Below are positions 26,301-38,300 of a stretch of DNA of 64,000 nt, piece after piece. Made by a program: the position numbers and the translations under genes. The stretch spans positions 21,172,692 to 21,236,691 of the forward strand of contig NC_086258.1 in NCBI RefSeq assembly GCF_021018805.1, in the 5' to 3' direction. Numbering within the stretch: position 1 is the first letter of the stretch; every line of letters begins with the position of its first letter. The notes under the pieces were generated by a model. It searched no databases. It was not told the DNA's origin and saw only the letters and a program-made list of their open reading frames with translations. This DNA comes from Prinia subflava. Lineage: Eukaryota; Chordata; Aves; Passeriformes; Cisticolidae.

Positions 26301-29300
26301 TGACTCTGGCTGTCACACCCAGAAATGGCCTCCCCTGCCAGAGAAGTGTTTCTGGAGCTGCTGGTGCTGGTTTGTAACACAACAGCAGCCTTAGGAGGGG
26401 ATTAGTTCTGTCCTGCCAAGGTATTTCAGGGAGCTGAACAGGGCAGGGAGTGACCCCAGCCAGTGGGGCTGGACTGTGGGGGGCAAATGCCCTGGGACTG
26501 TTTGTACAGGTTGAGTTTGCTCACAATAGCATTGAGAAACAAAACCAGGCTGCAAATACTCCATAGAACAGGAAATCACTGATAAATCATGAAATCACGG
26601 AATGTTTTGTGCTGGAAGGCACCTTAAAATCATCTCATTGCAACCCCCTTGCCATGAGCAGGGACACCTTCCACTAGCCCCTGTCCACCTTCCCTAGCCC
26701 CTGTCCAACCTGATCATGAACACTCTGAACACCCTTGATGATCACCGACATCCCCTTTTCCAGGGATCCAGGGGCAGCCACAGCTGCTCTGGGCACCCTG
26801 TGCCAGGGCCTGCCCACCCTCACAGGGAACAATTCCTTCCCAATATCCCATCCAGCCCTGCCCTCTGGCAGTGGGAAGCCATTCCCTGTGTCCTGACCCT
26901 CCATCCCTTGTCCCCAGTCCCTCTCCAGCTCTCATGGAGCCCCTTTAGGACCTGGAAGAGACTCTCAGCTCTCTCTGGAGCCTTCTCTTCTCCAGGTGAA
27001 CACCTACTCGGCCTCCAGAGCTCTCTCAGTCTCCAGAGCAGAGGGGCTCCAGCCCTCAGAGCATCTCCATGGCCTCCTCTGGACCTGCTCCAGCAGCTCC
27101 ACACCCTTCTGACGTTGGGCACCAGGGCTGGAGCCAGCTCTGCAGGTGGGCTCTCACCTGAGCGGAGCAGAGCGGCAAACCCCCCTCCCCAAACCTCCCG
27201 CTCACACTGCTGCCAGCGCAGACAAACACAGCTCCACCCCGTTCCAATCAAGCCAGCTTTCCCTGGGGTCACCAGAGGCCTTTCTGTGTGCCTGCCAGGT
27301 GCCCATCCCCGTGACGCCGCGCCTGGAGCCGCTGTCCCTGCTGGCGGACGCCGCGGCCGTGGCGGCCTGGCACAACCAGGGGCTGCCGGCCGACCGCGCC
27401 TCCGCCGAGAGCGCCGCCATCCTCTGCAGCTGCCAGCGCTGGCCCCTCGTGGTGGACCCCCAGCTGCAGGGCAGCAGATGGATCAAAGCCACCCACGGAG
27501 AGGGGCTGCGGGTGATCCGAGCCGGGCAGAAGGGGTAAAGGCATCCTTCTCGTGGTTTGGGGGAAAGGCATAAGGTCACGGGCAAAAGGCTGACTAACGA
27601 GTTACAGTTAGGGAGTGGTGGGTTTTACTCGATGTCGGGTTGATGCCTTGGGAAGGCTGAGCTGGAACAGACTGGACAGAGCTGGAGAATAAAGTAGGTA
27701 TTTTAAGAGTATGCCTTGGGCAGGACAAGAGCCTGGCCAGGGTTACACCCAAGGTGGACACAAAATGGTCGCAAAATGGACACCCGACCACAAGGTCTCA
27801 CGCTTTTCTAAGTTTTGGTCCATTTGCATATTGGGGTTTAATTGTCCAATTACAGTTTCAGGTTGTGAGATCCTGTCTCTGTTTGCCACGCTCAAAATGA
27901 CCACATGGAGACTGGAAAGTTATGAGAGAAAGCAGGGCAGAGAAAGTCTGCCCTTTGTTTATTACATACTCTTATATACTTTAAGAAAGGTGACCATGGT
28001 TTGGAGAGTGGAATCCCCACCTCTCAACCCCATTGGGCAAAAGGACTGTCACACAACCTCTCTTGTCTTTGGAGAAGAATGTGAAAACAGTAGCAATATT
28101 TACAAAACACAATCCCCTGTTTACATGAAAGAGCGTGAGAAAGTGAAACCTTCTACTTTAATATGAACACTCAGAAAACTAGGAAATCTCATGGTGACAA
28201 GGTCCCATCCTTCTTGTTTCTCCCTTCAGCCCACCCTTGTTTGTGCTTTGAGGCCTGAAAGTTGTCCTTGGTCTCCAGCAGGAAAAGGATTTGTTTTGTC
28301 TCCCTGCTCGGTGAAGAGAGCCTACCAGCACTTACTGAGGCTCAGAACTGCACCCCTGGACAGCACAGAGTCTGAAAAACAAGAAAGCTGAAACTTAAGG
28401 CATGAGGGTGGCATGGGAGTCGCCTCCTAAAGACGTGTGTGCAAATCAAAAAGCTCTAGCCCGCTATTTATTTTAGAAAAGTCTTACAGACTCAAAAATG
28501 CTTACACATTTGCATGATCTTAGCACTGCCTATCCTTGCTTTATATTTTAAAGAGGCAAGAGTCCTTCACGACTGCACAGTTCTTCTCTCAAATGAGGTC
28601 CTTGGTCATTGAAATGGGTCAGTGGTCTTGAAGGATGAAGTCAGAGACATCTTCCTCGCAGTGACCTTTTAACCTTCATCTTGCTGGCAGGCTACATGAC
28701 CTCTTGGGCATAGTCCAGTCTTTCCTGCCTGGTTCCAATTAGTTTCTGTGTCCAGATGCAGTCATGGTTTCTTCCATTATCACAGTGGTCCATCTATCTT
28801 CTTTCCTTCTACAAACACAACTAAAACGAGCAAGTAATATATTACCCACGCTCTAGCTTAAGCATCTAATAATTATTAACTCTTCCACTTCATCTCTACT
28901 TTTCTAACTCAAATCCTAATCAGTATAAATTGCTTCTATCCCTTATTTAAAATCTTAACTCTAAATTCTTAACTCACTCCCATGGTGGCCATGGGATGTG
29001 CCTGCCTGGGATGTGGGGTGAGCAGTGGACACTCAGCTGCAGGCACATTGAGGGAAACCTGCCGCTGTGTTTGCTCACGTTATCTGCCCGTTCATTACCA
29101 AAATGACAGAGATTTCTCATTAAATTGAGGGTCTGTTTAGTGCTTGGCTCAGTTACCATAGAAACTCCTCTGAAGCTGAGGATGGAGTGAGTAGTGAGCT
29201 GAGGCTGAGCTGGAGTATCACAGAATCCCAGACTGGTTTGGCTTGGAAAGGATCTTAAAGCTCATCCAGTCTCACCCTTACCATGAGCAGGAACACCTTC

Positions 29301-32300
29301 CACTGTCCCAGGCTGTTCCAAGCCCTGTCCAACCTGGCCTTGGGCACTGCCAGGGATGGGACAGCCACAGCTGCTCTGGGCAACAGGCCTGTGTAGAACT
29401 GTGGCATCCTCCATGGGCCTCGTTGCAGGTGTCATGTGCTGGTTTAGTCTCATCCAAGAGGATGCCCAGGGCTTCAGACCTCTTGGAGAAAGAGGGGCCT
29501 TGGGTATGGAGAGGTCACTGTGTCCTGCAGACCACCTGGCCTGAGCCTGCTCCCACCAGCTGGACATCCGCATTGCAGCACCCCTGCATGGATCTGCATC
29601 AGCCTTCCCACCCCTGGCTCTCATCTCCAGTCAGACAGATTGGTTTTCTGCTGTGTCACAGATGGGTTTTCTGCTGTGTCACTTTGCACCCATCTCTGCC
29701 CACTCATGAGGAGCCCCAGCTAGGGTGGGCAGCCCAAGCGGGATCCCTCTGGAGATACGGGAGCACTGGGGTTGTTTCCCAAATACAGAGCAACAGGCAA
29801 GAGCGACCCAGGCCTGGTGCTTCCAAATTCCTATAGATTTGGAGGTGCCTTGGGGTTCCCCATGATTCCTCCTCTGAGGTTACCCAGGTTGTTTTGCTGC
29901 TGCCTCCTCTGCTCTCCTCAGAGAAAACAACAGTGAGTTACTGGATCTGATCTCATGTGAGATCAAAATAAGGCTCATTTTTCACAACAGCAAATCCCTG
30001 TTTCCTTGCCACCTCGGCCACCATGTCTTGCAGTTAGTCAGATCTCTCTGTGGAACAGCAAGGGTCCCAGAAAAGGCACCTAAATCTGAACCTGCAGGAG
30101 GGAACCAGAGGAGCAGACCATGCTGTGCCAATGCAACATGCCTTTTCCCCCTCCCTGGCCACACTTTGGGCTGGCAGGGGCTTTAAAGAGGAGAATTTAG
30201 TGTTTTGCTGTGATGTCTCAGAGCTGAGGACTAAAAGCATCATCACTGCTCCATTACAGTAATGCAGGGAATGTTTCATCCTCTGGGAGATAGAGCTTTT
30301 GGCTTTCAACTGCTGGAAGAGGTCTAAACCCACACGGAAGGCCCACCTTCGGGAAGGGCTGTGTGAGCAGCTCTGGGGGCAGCTCTGTCATTCCCTCTGA
30401 CTTTCTTTGTGTAAAATTCTCCTAGACTCAGAAAAATCTGCTCATTAAGGTTAGGGGTTGCACTGGGTCAGCTTATTCTTCTAAAGGTCAGGCCTAAAAG
30501 TCACTCTGAACTTTTGTTTCAAATCCTTCTGTCACCTCTTGAGCTCCCAAGCTCTCTGACTTAAATGAGGAGTATGAATTTTGAGCAGTGGAGTTAGTGG
30601 AGGTGATTCAGTGTAACTGTGATGGTGGAGGAGTCCCTGCAGCATCCTCCCCTCCTGCCTGGGGTCCTGCTCCCTTCTTGGCAGAGGGGTTGAGTGAAAT
30701 GCAGGGCAGCCCTGAAGGACACAGCCCAGGCACTTGACCCAGCCCTTCCTGGTACAAGACATCCCAAAGCTGAGCATCTGTCTAGGTTTGGAAAGACAGG
30801 TATCTGTCAGGGAAAACTGGAATTTCCCTTGGAATGGAGAATGTAAAAACCCCTCCCTCCAAATTATTACAATTTTGCAATTAGAACCTTTCAGGCAAAA
30901 ATATGGGAATAGGAGTAACAGTTCTTTACTAGGAATATTAAAAATGCAAATGCAGTAATACAAAAAAATAAGCAAGGAAACAAACAAAAGTCCTAGAAAA
31001 TCCTGATGGAGTCAGGAATACAACCTGACACCCTGTTGGCCTGGGTGTTGGGAGCAGTCCAAATAAATCCTCCTGGAGTGACAGATGTGGTTCTGTTGGA
31101 GTAGAGGTGATCCTGTAGACAGGTTCAGTGGTGGTGAGATGAGTCTGGTCTTCCTCTGGGAATCCAGTGGAAAGAGGAATGTCTGGGGTCCCTGTGTCCC
31201 CATTTTTATCTGGGTAGGAATGGTTGGCTCCTCCCCACTGGGTGGAGCATCTCCCAATGGATGATGGAATGTGTCAGTCACTGGTGAGCCTCAATGGCCC
31301 ATGAACAGAAGATATCCCCGAGGGTGGGCAGTGGTGACAGAGATCACAAACCCTGCCCAACCTGGTTTAACAGCTGGGCTGTTATCAGAAGGCATCCACC
31401 CTCCTCCCCACTGGAGTTACAAGAGATAAAGGAAAAAGAAACCATCCCCCAGCTGCTTTCTACAGATGAAATAGAATATACTTTTTTTTTTGTTACATAA
31501 CCCAAGACAGCATCCCTGTTTCACAGTTAGGCACTGGGCACAGGTTTCTATTTCCTTGTGAGGAAAGAAGATGTCCTAAGCATGACCCTAAACCCTGGGC
31601 AAAACAGAGCTGAAAGCTGCTCTTCATCCTTGCTTTAAGATGAATTGCTTTAAAAGTGAGCTCTGGAGGAAACAAAGCATATGCTGAAAATAACTCCAGG
31701 CTGTGCCAACTTTGCTCACAGCTTCCCAGACTCTTCCTGGGACAGACTCAGTGGTCACTGCTTGTCCTTGGAAGGTCTGGGGCCTCATTCTCTCTGTTGG
31801 GCAGCCAGGCTCTCTGTCAGTGCCACTTTCTGCAGCAGGCACTGACACCACCTTACCCCTCCTTCTTCTCCCCAATGGCACTCGCCTGTAGCTGCCACCG
31901 CAGTGAGGGTCCCCTCTGTCCCCCCTCACAGGCAGTGTCACGTCCTGCTCTGCTGCAGGAGGCACCCGTGCTGTTTCCCACAGGTATCTGGACACACTGG
32001 AACAAGCCCTGGCTGCTGGAGACACGGTTTTGATTGAGAACCTGGAGGAATCCGTGGATCCAGTGCTGGGGCCATTGCTGGGGCGAGAAACAATCAAGAA
32101 AGGCAGGTGAGCCTGGGGGGTTTGGGGGCACGTGTGGCTGGGGGCTGGTGTGCTCTCTGTTCCTGCCCTCAGAACGTGGGTGTTCCCATCCAGCAGCATT
32201 AGCACCCTGCCTTCAGCAGTGAGGGCATTTTAAATCAGGCAATCACAGGTAATTCAGCCATGGGGTGGCTTGGAAATCAACCTGGGTTTCTCTTTTCATT

Positions 32301-35300
32301 TCACAGCGTCATTCAAACCTCGTGTAAAAGAGAGACCTGTAATTCTCCCATTGTACTCTGACCTTGGGATCTGTAATTGGCTGTTCTGACACGGAATTAT
32401 TACCAAAATAGCTGCTGCTGTTGTGAAGTAAAAAGTAGCCTTGAATTTTAGCAAACACTGCACTGCATTTAGAAATGCAGCTACAGGTTTCAGCATCAAG
32501 GATATCAAGTGCTTCTTAATGAGGTCAAGTTCTCATGCCAGCTGCTGGTCACCTCCAGCAAGAGAGGCAGCCAGGGAGCTCTTTTCCCGTAAGTTCTTTG
32601 AGGATTATTTCCCTGCTTGCCTAAAACATCCCAGGGTGTTGTAAACCGGTGGGCAAGGCAAACTCTCTGCAAAATTTGCTGGGGAAAACATCCTGGGAAG
32701 GGTGGCTGAGCATGGGTTTGGCTGCAGGATGGAGGGGCAGGATTGGTCCCAGTGCAGCACTGAAGTGTTTGGGGGATGGGGAGGGGGGGTGCAGCAGGGA
32801 GGGTGGCAAACCTGAGCCCCCCTCAGTCCAGTGGAACACTCAGGTGTCCCCTTTGTGCATCTCTGCTACCAAAACTCCCTGTGAAATCATGTCTTGGCTA
32901 GGAAATGGAAAAGAAGTCATCAATCACAAAGTCCCTAGGTTGTGTGTTTCCAGCCCCTAAGCCCAGACTCCAGGCAGGTGCTGCCAGTCTCAGAGCAGGA
33001 ATGGTTTTGCTGTGGGGCCTGGCAGGATCTCTGCTGTGAACTGCCTGTACTGGGGGATTTGCAGCTCCAAAAGCAATTGAAGGGGTCAAGAGGGCACCCA
33101 GTGACTGATGTTGGACTGGGAAGTAAATTGAAACTCCCTTGAGAACATCACCATTCCCACAACAGTCCCAGTGCACCCCTGAAAACATTTCTAGTTTCTC
33201 TTTGACTCTGGTTTCCATGGGCTTTGTTAATATAGAATCAAAATGGTTTGGGTTGGGAGGGACTTCAAACATCATCCAGTGTCATCCCTGCTATGGCAGG
33301 GACACCTTCCACTGTCTCAGGCTGCTCCAAGCCCCATTCAACTCAGCCTTGGGCACTGCCAGGGATCCAGGGGCAGCCACAGCTGCTCTGGGCACCCTGT
33401 GCCAGGGGTTCCTCACCCTCACAGTGATGGATTTCTTCCTGGTATCCAATCTAAGCCCACTTTCTGTCATTCTGAACCCATTCCCTTTTCTCCTGTCACT
33501 TCAGTTCCTGCTAAGGTCCCTCTCCCATTTCCCTGCAGCCCTTCCAGCCCCTGGCAGGGGCTCTGGGGTCTCCACACAACCTTCTCCTCTCCAGGCTGGA
33601 CAATCCCAGCTCTCCCAGCCTGGCTCCCCAGGGGAGCTGCTCCAGCCCCTTTATCAACTTCCAGGTCTCCTCTGGACTCACTCTTGTCCTTCCTGTGCTG
33701 GGGACACCAGAACTGGGCACTGTTACAGGTGGGGTCTGCCCAGAGACAGAATCCCCCCCAACCCTGCTGCCCACACTCCTTTGGGTACAACCCAGGGCAT
33801 GGTTGGGTTTCTGGACTGGGTTAAACTTGTGTTCAGAGAATGCTGTAATTTTCTGGGGTCTCTGTGAGCTTCAGACTGCATGTCAGCAGTGCAGAGCAGG
33901 AGGATGCTGAGCGTTCCTGGCTGATGTCACCTCCAAGGAATGGGAGCCACCACTCTCCACATGTGGCTTCACATGTCAAGCTCAGTGCAGCTGAGAGCTG
34001 GCCTGGTCAGAGCCAACTCTGGGTAATTTTAGCTGTGACCAGTGAACCTCTCGAGGCTGAGAGGCTTTTCCTCTCTGCAACTCCAGTTCTAGGCAGAATT
34101 CAGCCTCTGCCTGAAGCCAGGAGAGTTCATGGTTGGGCTGGTTGTGCCGCTGCTGGAAAATTGGAGCCTCCTTAAAGAGGATCCAAAATTCAGAAGAGAT
34201 TCTCTGGGGTTTTTACCTTAAATCAGAAGTAATTTAAGTGTGTCCAGTGTGAAACACTTTGCTTAAATAATGATTTCTGTGACTGAGAGCCCCCCATTCC
34301 TGTGGTGACAGCTCCTGGCTGATGCTCCTTTTGCCGAAATTCCAGGTACATCAAGATTGGGGACAAGGAGTGTGCCTTGCACCCTGCCTTCCGTCTGATC
34401 CTGCACACCAAGCTGGCAAACCCCCACTTCCCGCCCGAGCTGCAGGCACAGTGCACCCTCATCAACTTCTCTGTCACCCGCCACGGCCTCGAGGAGCAGC
34501 TGCTGGCGGCCGTGGTGCGCCTGGAGAGGCCAGACCTGGAGGAGCTGAAGGTCAGCACCTGGGGATTAGCACTGAGAGCAAGCAGAAAACGTCAGTGGCA
34601 TCGTTATGATAATTTCATTATAATTATTATATTTAGTAATATTTTTTATTATTGTCATTAATATTATTGTTATTATTAATGGTGGTGGTCTACACTGAGA
34701 GGTCAGACCTGGAGGAGTTGAAGATCAGCACTTGGGGATTGGCGCTGGCAGCGAGCAGAAATCATCAGTAGCATCATTATTATAATTATAATTTAATTAT
34801 TATTATAATTAATTAATTATAATTGTTAATATTGTTGTTATTATTGTTTTTGTTATTGTTATTATTATTGTTGTTGGTCTACACTGAGAAGCCAGACCTG
34901 GAGGAGCTGAAGGTCAGCACCTGGGGATTAGCACTGAGAGCAAGCAGAAAACATCAGTAGCATCTGATTATAATTTAAATTATACTTTAATTATAATTAT
35001 TATAGTTATTAATAATGTTATTATTTTTATTCTTATTATTATTGGTTTTGTTGTTGTTGTTATAATTGTTGTTCGTCTACACTGAGAAGCCAGACCTGGA
35101 GGAGCTGAAGGTCAGCACCTGGGGATTGTCACTAGGAGCAAGCAGAAATCATCAGTAGCATCAATATTATGCTTATAATTCAGTAATTATAATTAATTAA
35201 TTATAATCTGTCCATCCCCAAGTGTTGCAGAGAGTGGGAATAAGCCCTACTGGACCAAGGCAGCTGTCAGTGGGAAGCCTGTTCCCATGTGAGGGTGATC

Positions 35301-38300
35301 AATCCTTACTTTAGCACATCCTTTATGGCTAAAACTTCCTCAATTTGTTATTTGCAGTCAGAGCTCACAAAGCAACAGAACGGATTCAAGATCACCTTGA
35401 AAACATTAGAGGACGACTTGCTCTCTCGGCTGTCATCAGCATCTGGGAATTTCCTGGGAGACACTGCGTTGGTGGAGAACCTGGAGAACACAAAAAGGAC
35501 AGCTGCAGAGATTGTGGAGAAGGTACAAAGACAGTGACAGCCTGGAGAAAAGCATGGCCGTGATCCTTGAAGGATTCCTGGGTGGAATGTAACCTCTGCT
35601 CCTCTGCCCATCTCTGCTCCCTCTGCTGAGCAGGGAGTAGAAATTGGTATAACTTGTAAATGCTCTCCATTCTGGAGAGCTCCAGGCCATTTAGTTCTTT
35701 GGAGCTTTTTTTTTGTGTGTTAAATGACCTATTTAAGACCAAGAGAAAACATTGGTGCCTGATGTAAAGACAATAAAATTTACACACTGTATCAAGGCAG
35801 CTTTAAACTGTTCCAGCATAATCCTGGGTACATCACGCTGCCTCAGTTAGGCTGGATTTTAGTACTGACCAGGGACTGGAGTCTGGGAAGTTTGTGATCT
35901 TGAGTAAATCTGAAAGAACTCAGGTATTTCATAGCCTTCCATTCCTCAGAGCATAAATCAGCATTTGTGTGAGCTGTGTGAGCACTGCCACCTGCCCAGC
36001 TGCCCTTGCTGGCTCCGTGGGCTTAGGTAAATGCCCAGAGGTTTTTCCTGGCCACTGAGGGAATTTGGGAAGTGTGGTTCCCGTGCCAGGATTGTCCCAG
36101 GACTCTGGTGGGGACATTCAGCTGCTTCCCTCTGCATCCCCCCATCTCCAGAGCCTGCACTTGCCCTCTCCCAGCCACTGGCCCATCTTCTGCCTAGCCA
36201 GGGCTGCAACTGCCTCTCTCTTCTTAGCCAGTGAGGTCTTGTTAGGGACAATTTGTCTAATTATGAAATGCTATTTTCACTTTAAACCTAATAACTAACT
36301 GCTTGAAGTCTGCAATGCAGACTTATGCAAACCTATGAAGAAGAAGGAAGAAAAAGACGAAGAAGAAGGAAGAAAAAGATGAAGAAGAAGGAAGAAAAAG
36401 GTGAAGAAGAAGGAAGAAAAAGGTGAAGAAGAAGACCTAGACAATGCCCCAAGTCCTCCATCTTGACCTACACATACATTAAAAACCTAAAATTCTTAGT
36501 TTCTGGAATTCTAACACTTCACCTTCTAAACCAGTTGTCCTGTGCAGCTGCTCACTGCCAGCAGTGCCATCAAGGCACGAATTTTAGTTTGCACCTGGAT
36601 TTTGTGAGGTTTTCCTCACCTGGGATGCTGTGGAAGAGCCCTCTGAGAGTTCAAGACAAGCCTTACTCTTCCCTTGGTCTGTCTACCCAAAGAAAGGTGT
36701 TCACCAACACTTTCCTTGCTATGGAAGTCCTCCCTGCTCTGCAGATGAAGAGCATCTGTCTGCCCCAGCTCTGGCTCTGAGTTTGCCAGAGCTGTTCACG
36801 AGTCCAGCACAGCTCATGGGGATGTGCAAACAGGCTCATGCCACAGATCCCCCAGTGGATCAGGGCTCATCCTGTGCTTCCTCGGGGTGCCCCAGCCGGG
36901 TGTGCTCACAGCAGCTCAGGTGACAGCACAGGGGACCCTATGGTGTTTCAGCAGGAGCTGTGTGATGCTGTGCTGGCTTCTTCTGCCACGGGAAGCCTGG
37001 AAAGGGCTGGAGAGGGACTTCTTGCAGTGATAGGACAAGGGGGAAGGGCTTCAAGCTGAAAATGGGCAGATTTAAATCAGATGTTAGGAAGAAATTCTTG
37101 GCTATGAGGGTGGTGAGGCCCTGGCACAGGGTGCCCAGAGAAGCTGTGGCTTCCCCCTTCCTGGAAGTGTCCAAGGCCAGGTTGGAGGGGGTTTGGAGCA
37201 GCCTGGGACAGTGGATGGTTTCCCTGAGTGGAATGAGAAGAGCTTTAAGGTCCCTTTCCAACCCAAACCATCCTGGAATTCTATGATCCCAGAGCATGCT
37301 TTCTAGGCTGGCTAGGTCAGCACTGTCCCAGCAGCTCGTGGCCATGGTGTGAGACATGTCTGTCCTCAGCCAGGGACTGAAACAAACCCCAGGAGGCTCA
37401 GGGGTGTCACTTCTTGCTGGTGAGGCTGAACAAAGGAACAAACAGGACCGAGCTGATGATGGGGTGGTGATTGTGCCAGGAGGATTTTCACATGTCCCTC
37501 AGAGCAGCTGCACAGCCCTGCCCAGAGAGGTTTGGTGCTGCTGAGGAAAGGCAGCAAAGAGCTGCTATAAATTAGCAGCTCTCAGCCCTAGGGAGGCTGC
37601 CTGAGAGCAGCACTGGGGCTGCTCAGCCCAGGACTGTTAATGACCTGCAAGGGAGGGGGGCAATTAGCACCAGAAACTCATTGATGAGAAAATCAATTCC
37701 AGTTAGCAAAGAGCAGAGGAGCTAGGGAGAAGCCTGGAGGAAACTCAGGAAAACGGGGGATGGGGTGGAACTGGGTGGAAAATGCAGCTCAGAGGAAGGT
37801 TCCAGAGGGGGAGGATGCTGGGGAGGGCAGCTCCAGCCTGGCAGGGGCTGGTCCCGTGGTGGTCACTTGTGGATTGCCCTGGTGACTTCGTGGCCAGTGC
37901 CCACTCTCCCAGGGCTGCAGGCGCTGCGGGGGGTGTTGTGACAGGAGCTGTCTGTGTTTCCCTGCAGGTGCAGCAGTTCAAGGTGACAGAGGGCAGGATT
38001 AACGAGGCCAGGGAGCACTACAGGCCCGCGGCCGCGCGCGCCGCGCTGCTCTACTTCACCGTGAGCCAGCTCCACGCCATCCACCCCATGTACCAGTTCT
38101 CCCTGAAGGTACCTGCCCTCCAGGGGGCACAGCCTCTGAATTCATCTCTGAGTTGATCCTCTCTGCTCATTTGAACCCTGTGTGAAGCCCAGGCTGCCCT
38201 GTTGAGCCGTTCCTGGTTATCCCCAGCCCAAGGGCAGGCAGCTCCTGTCGCGGCTCTTGTCTGAGCATGAGATATAAAGGATCTCATTTGGGTTTAGGGT

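Noticed and set aside
26716..27573. 285-codon plus-strand open frame
   Set aside because: It is an antisense CR1 reading through an intron into exon L. The exon's acceptor at 27298 and the dynein frame explain the real part.
36337..36433. CRISPR-like array
   Set aside because: Units are head-to-tail with no spacers and sit in an LTR of a vertebrate genome.
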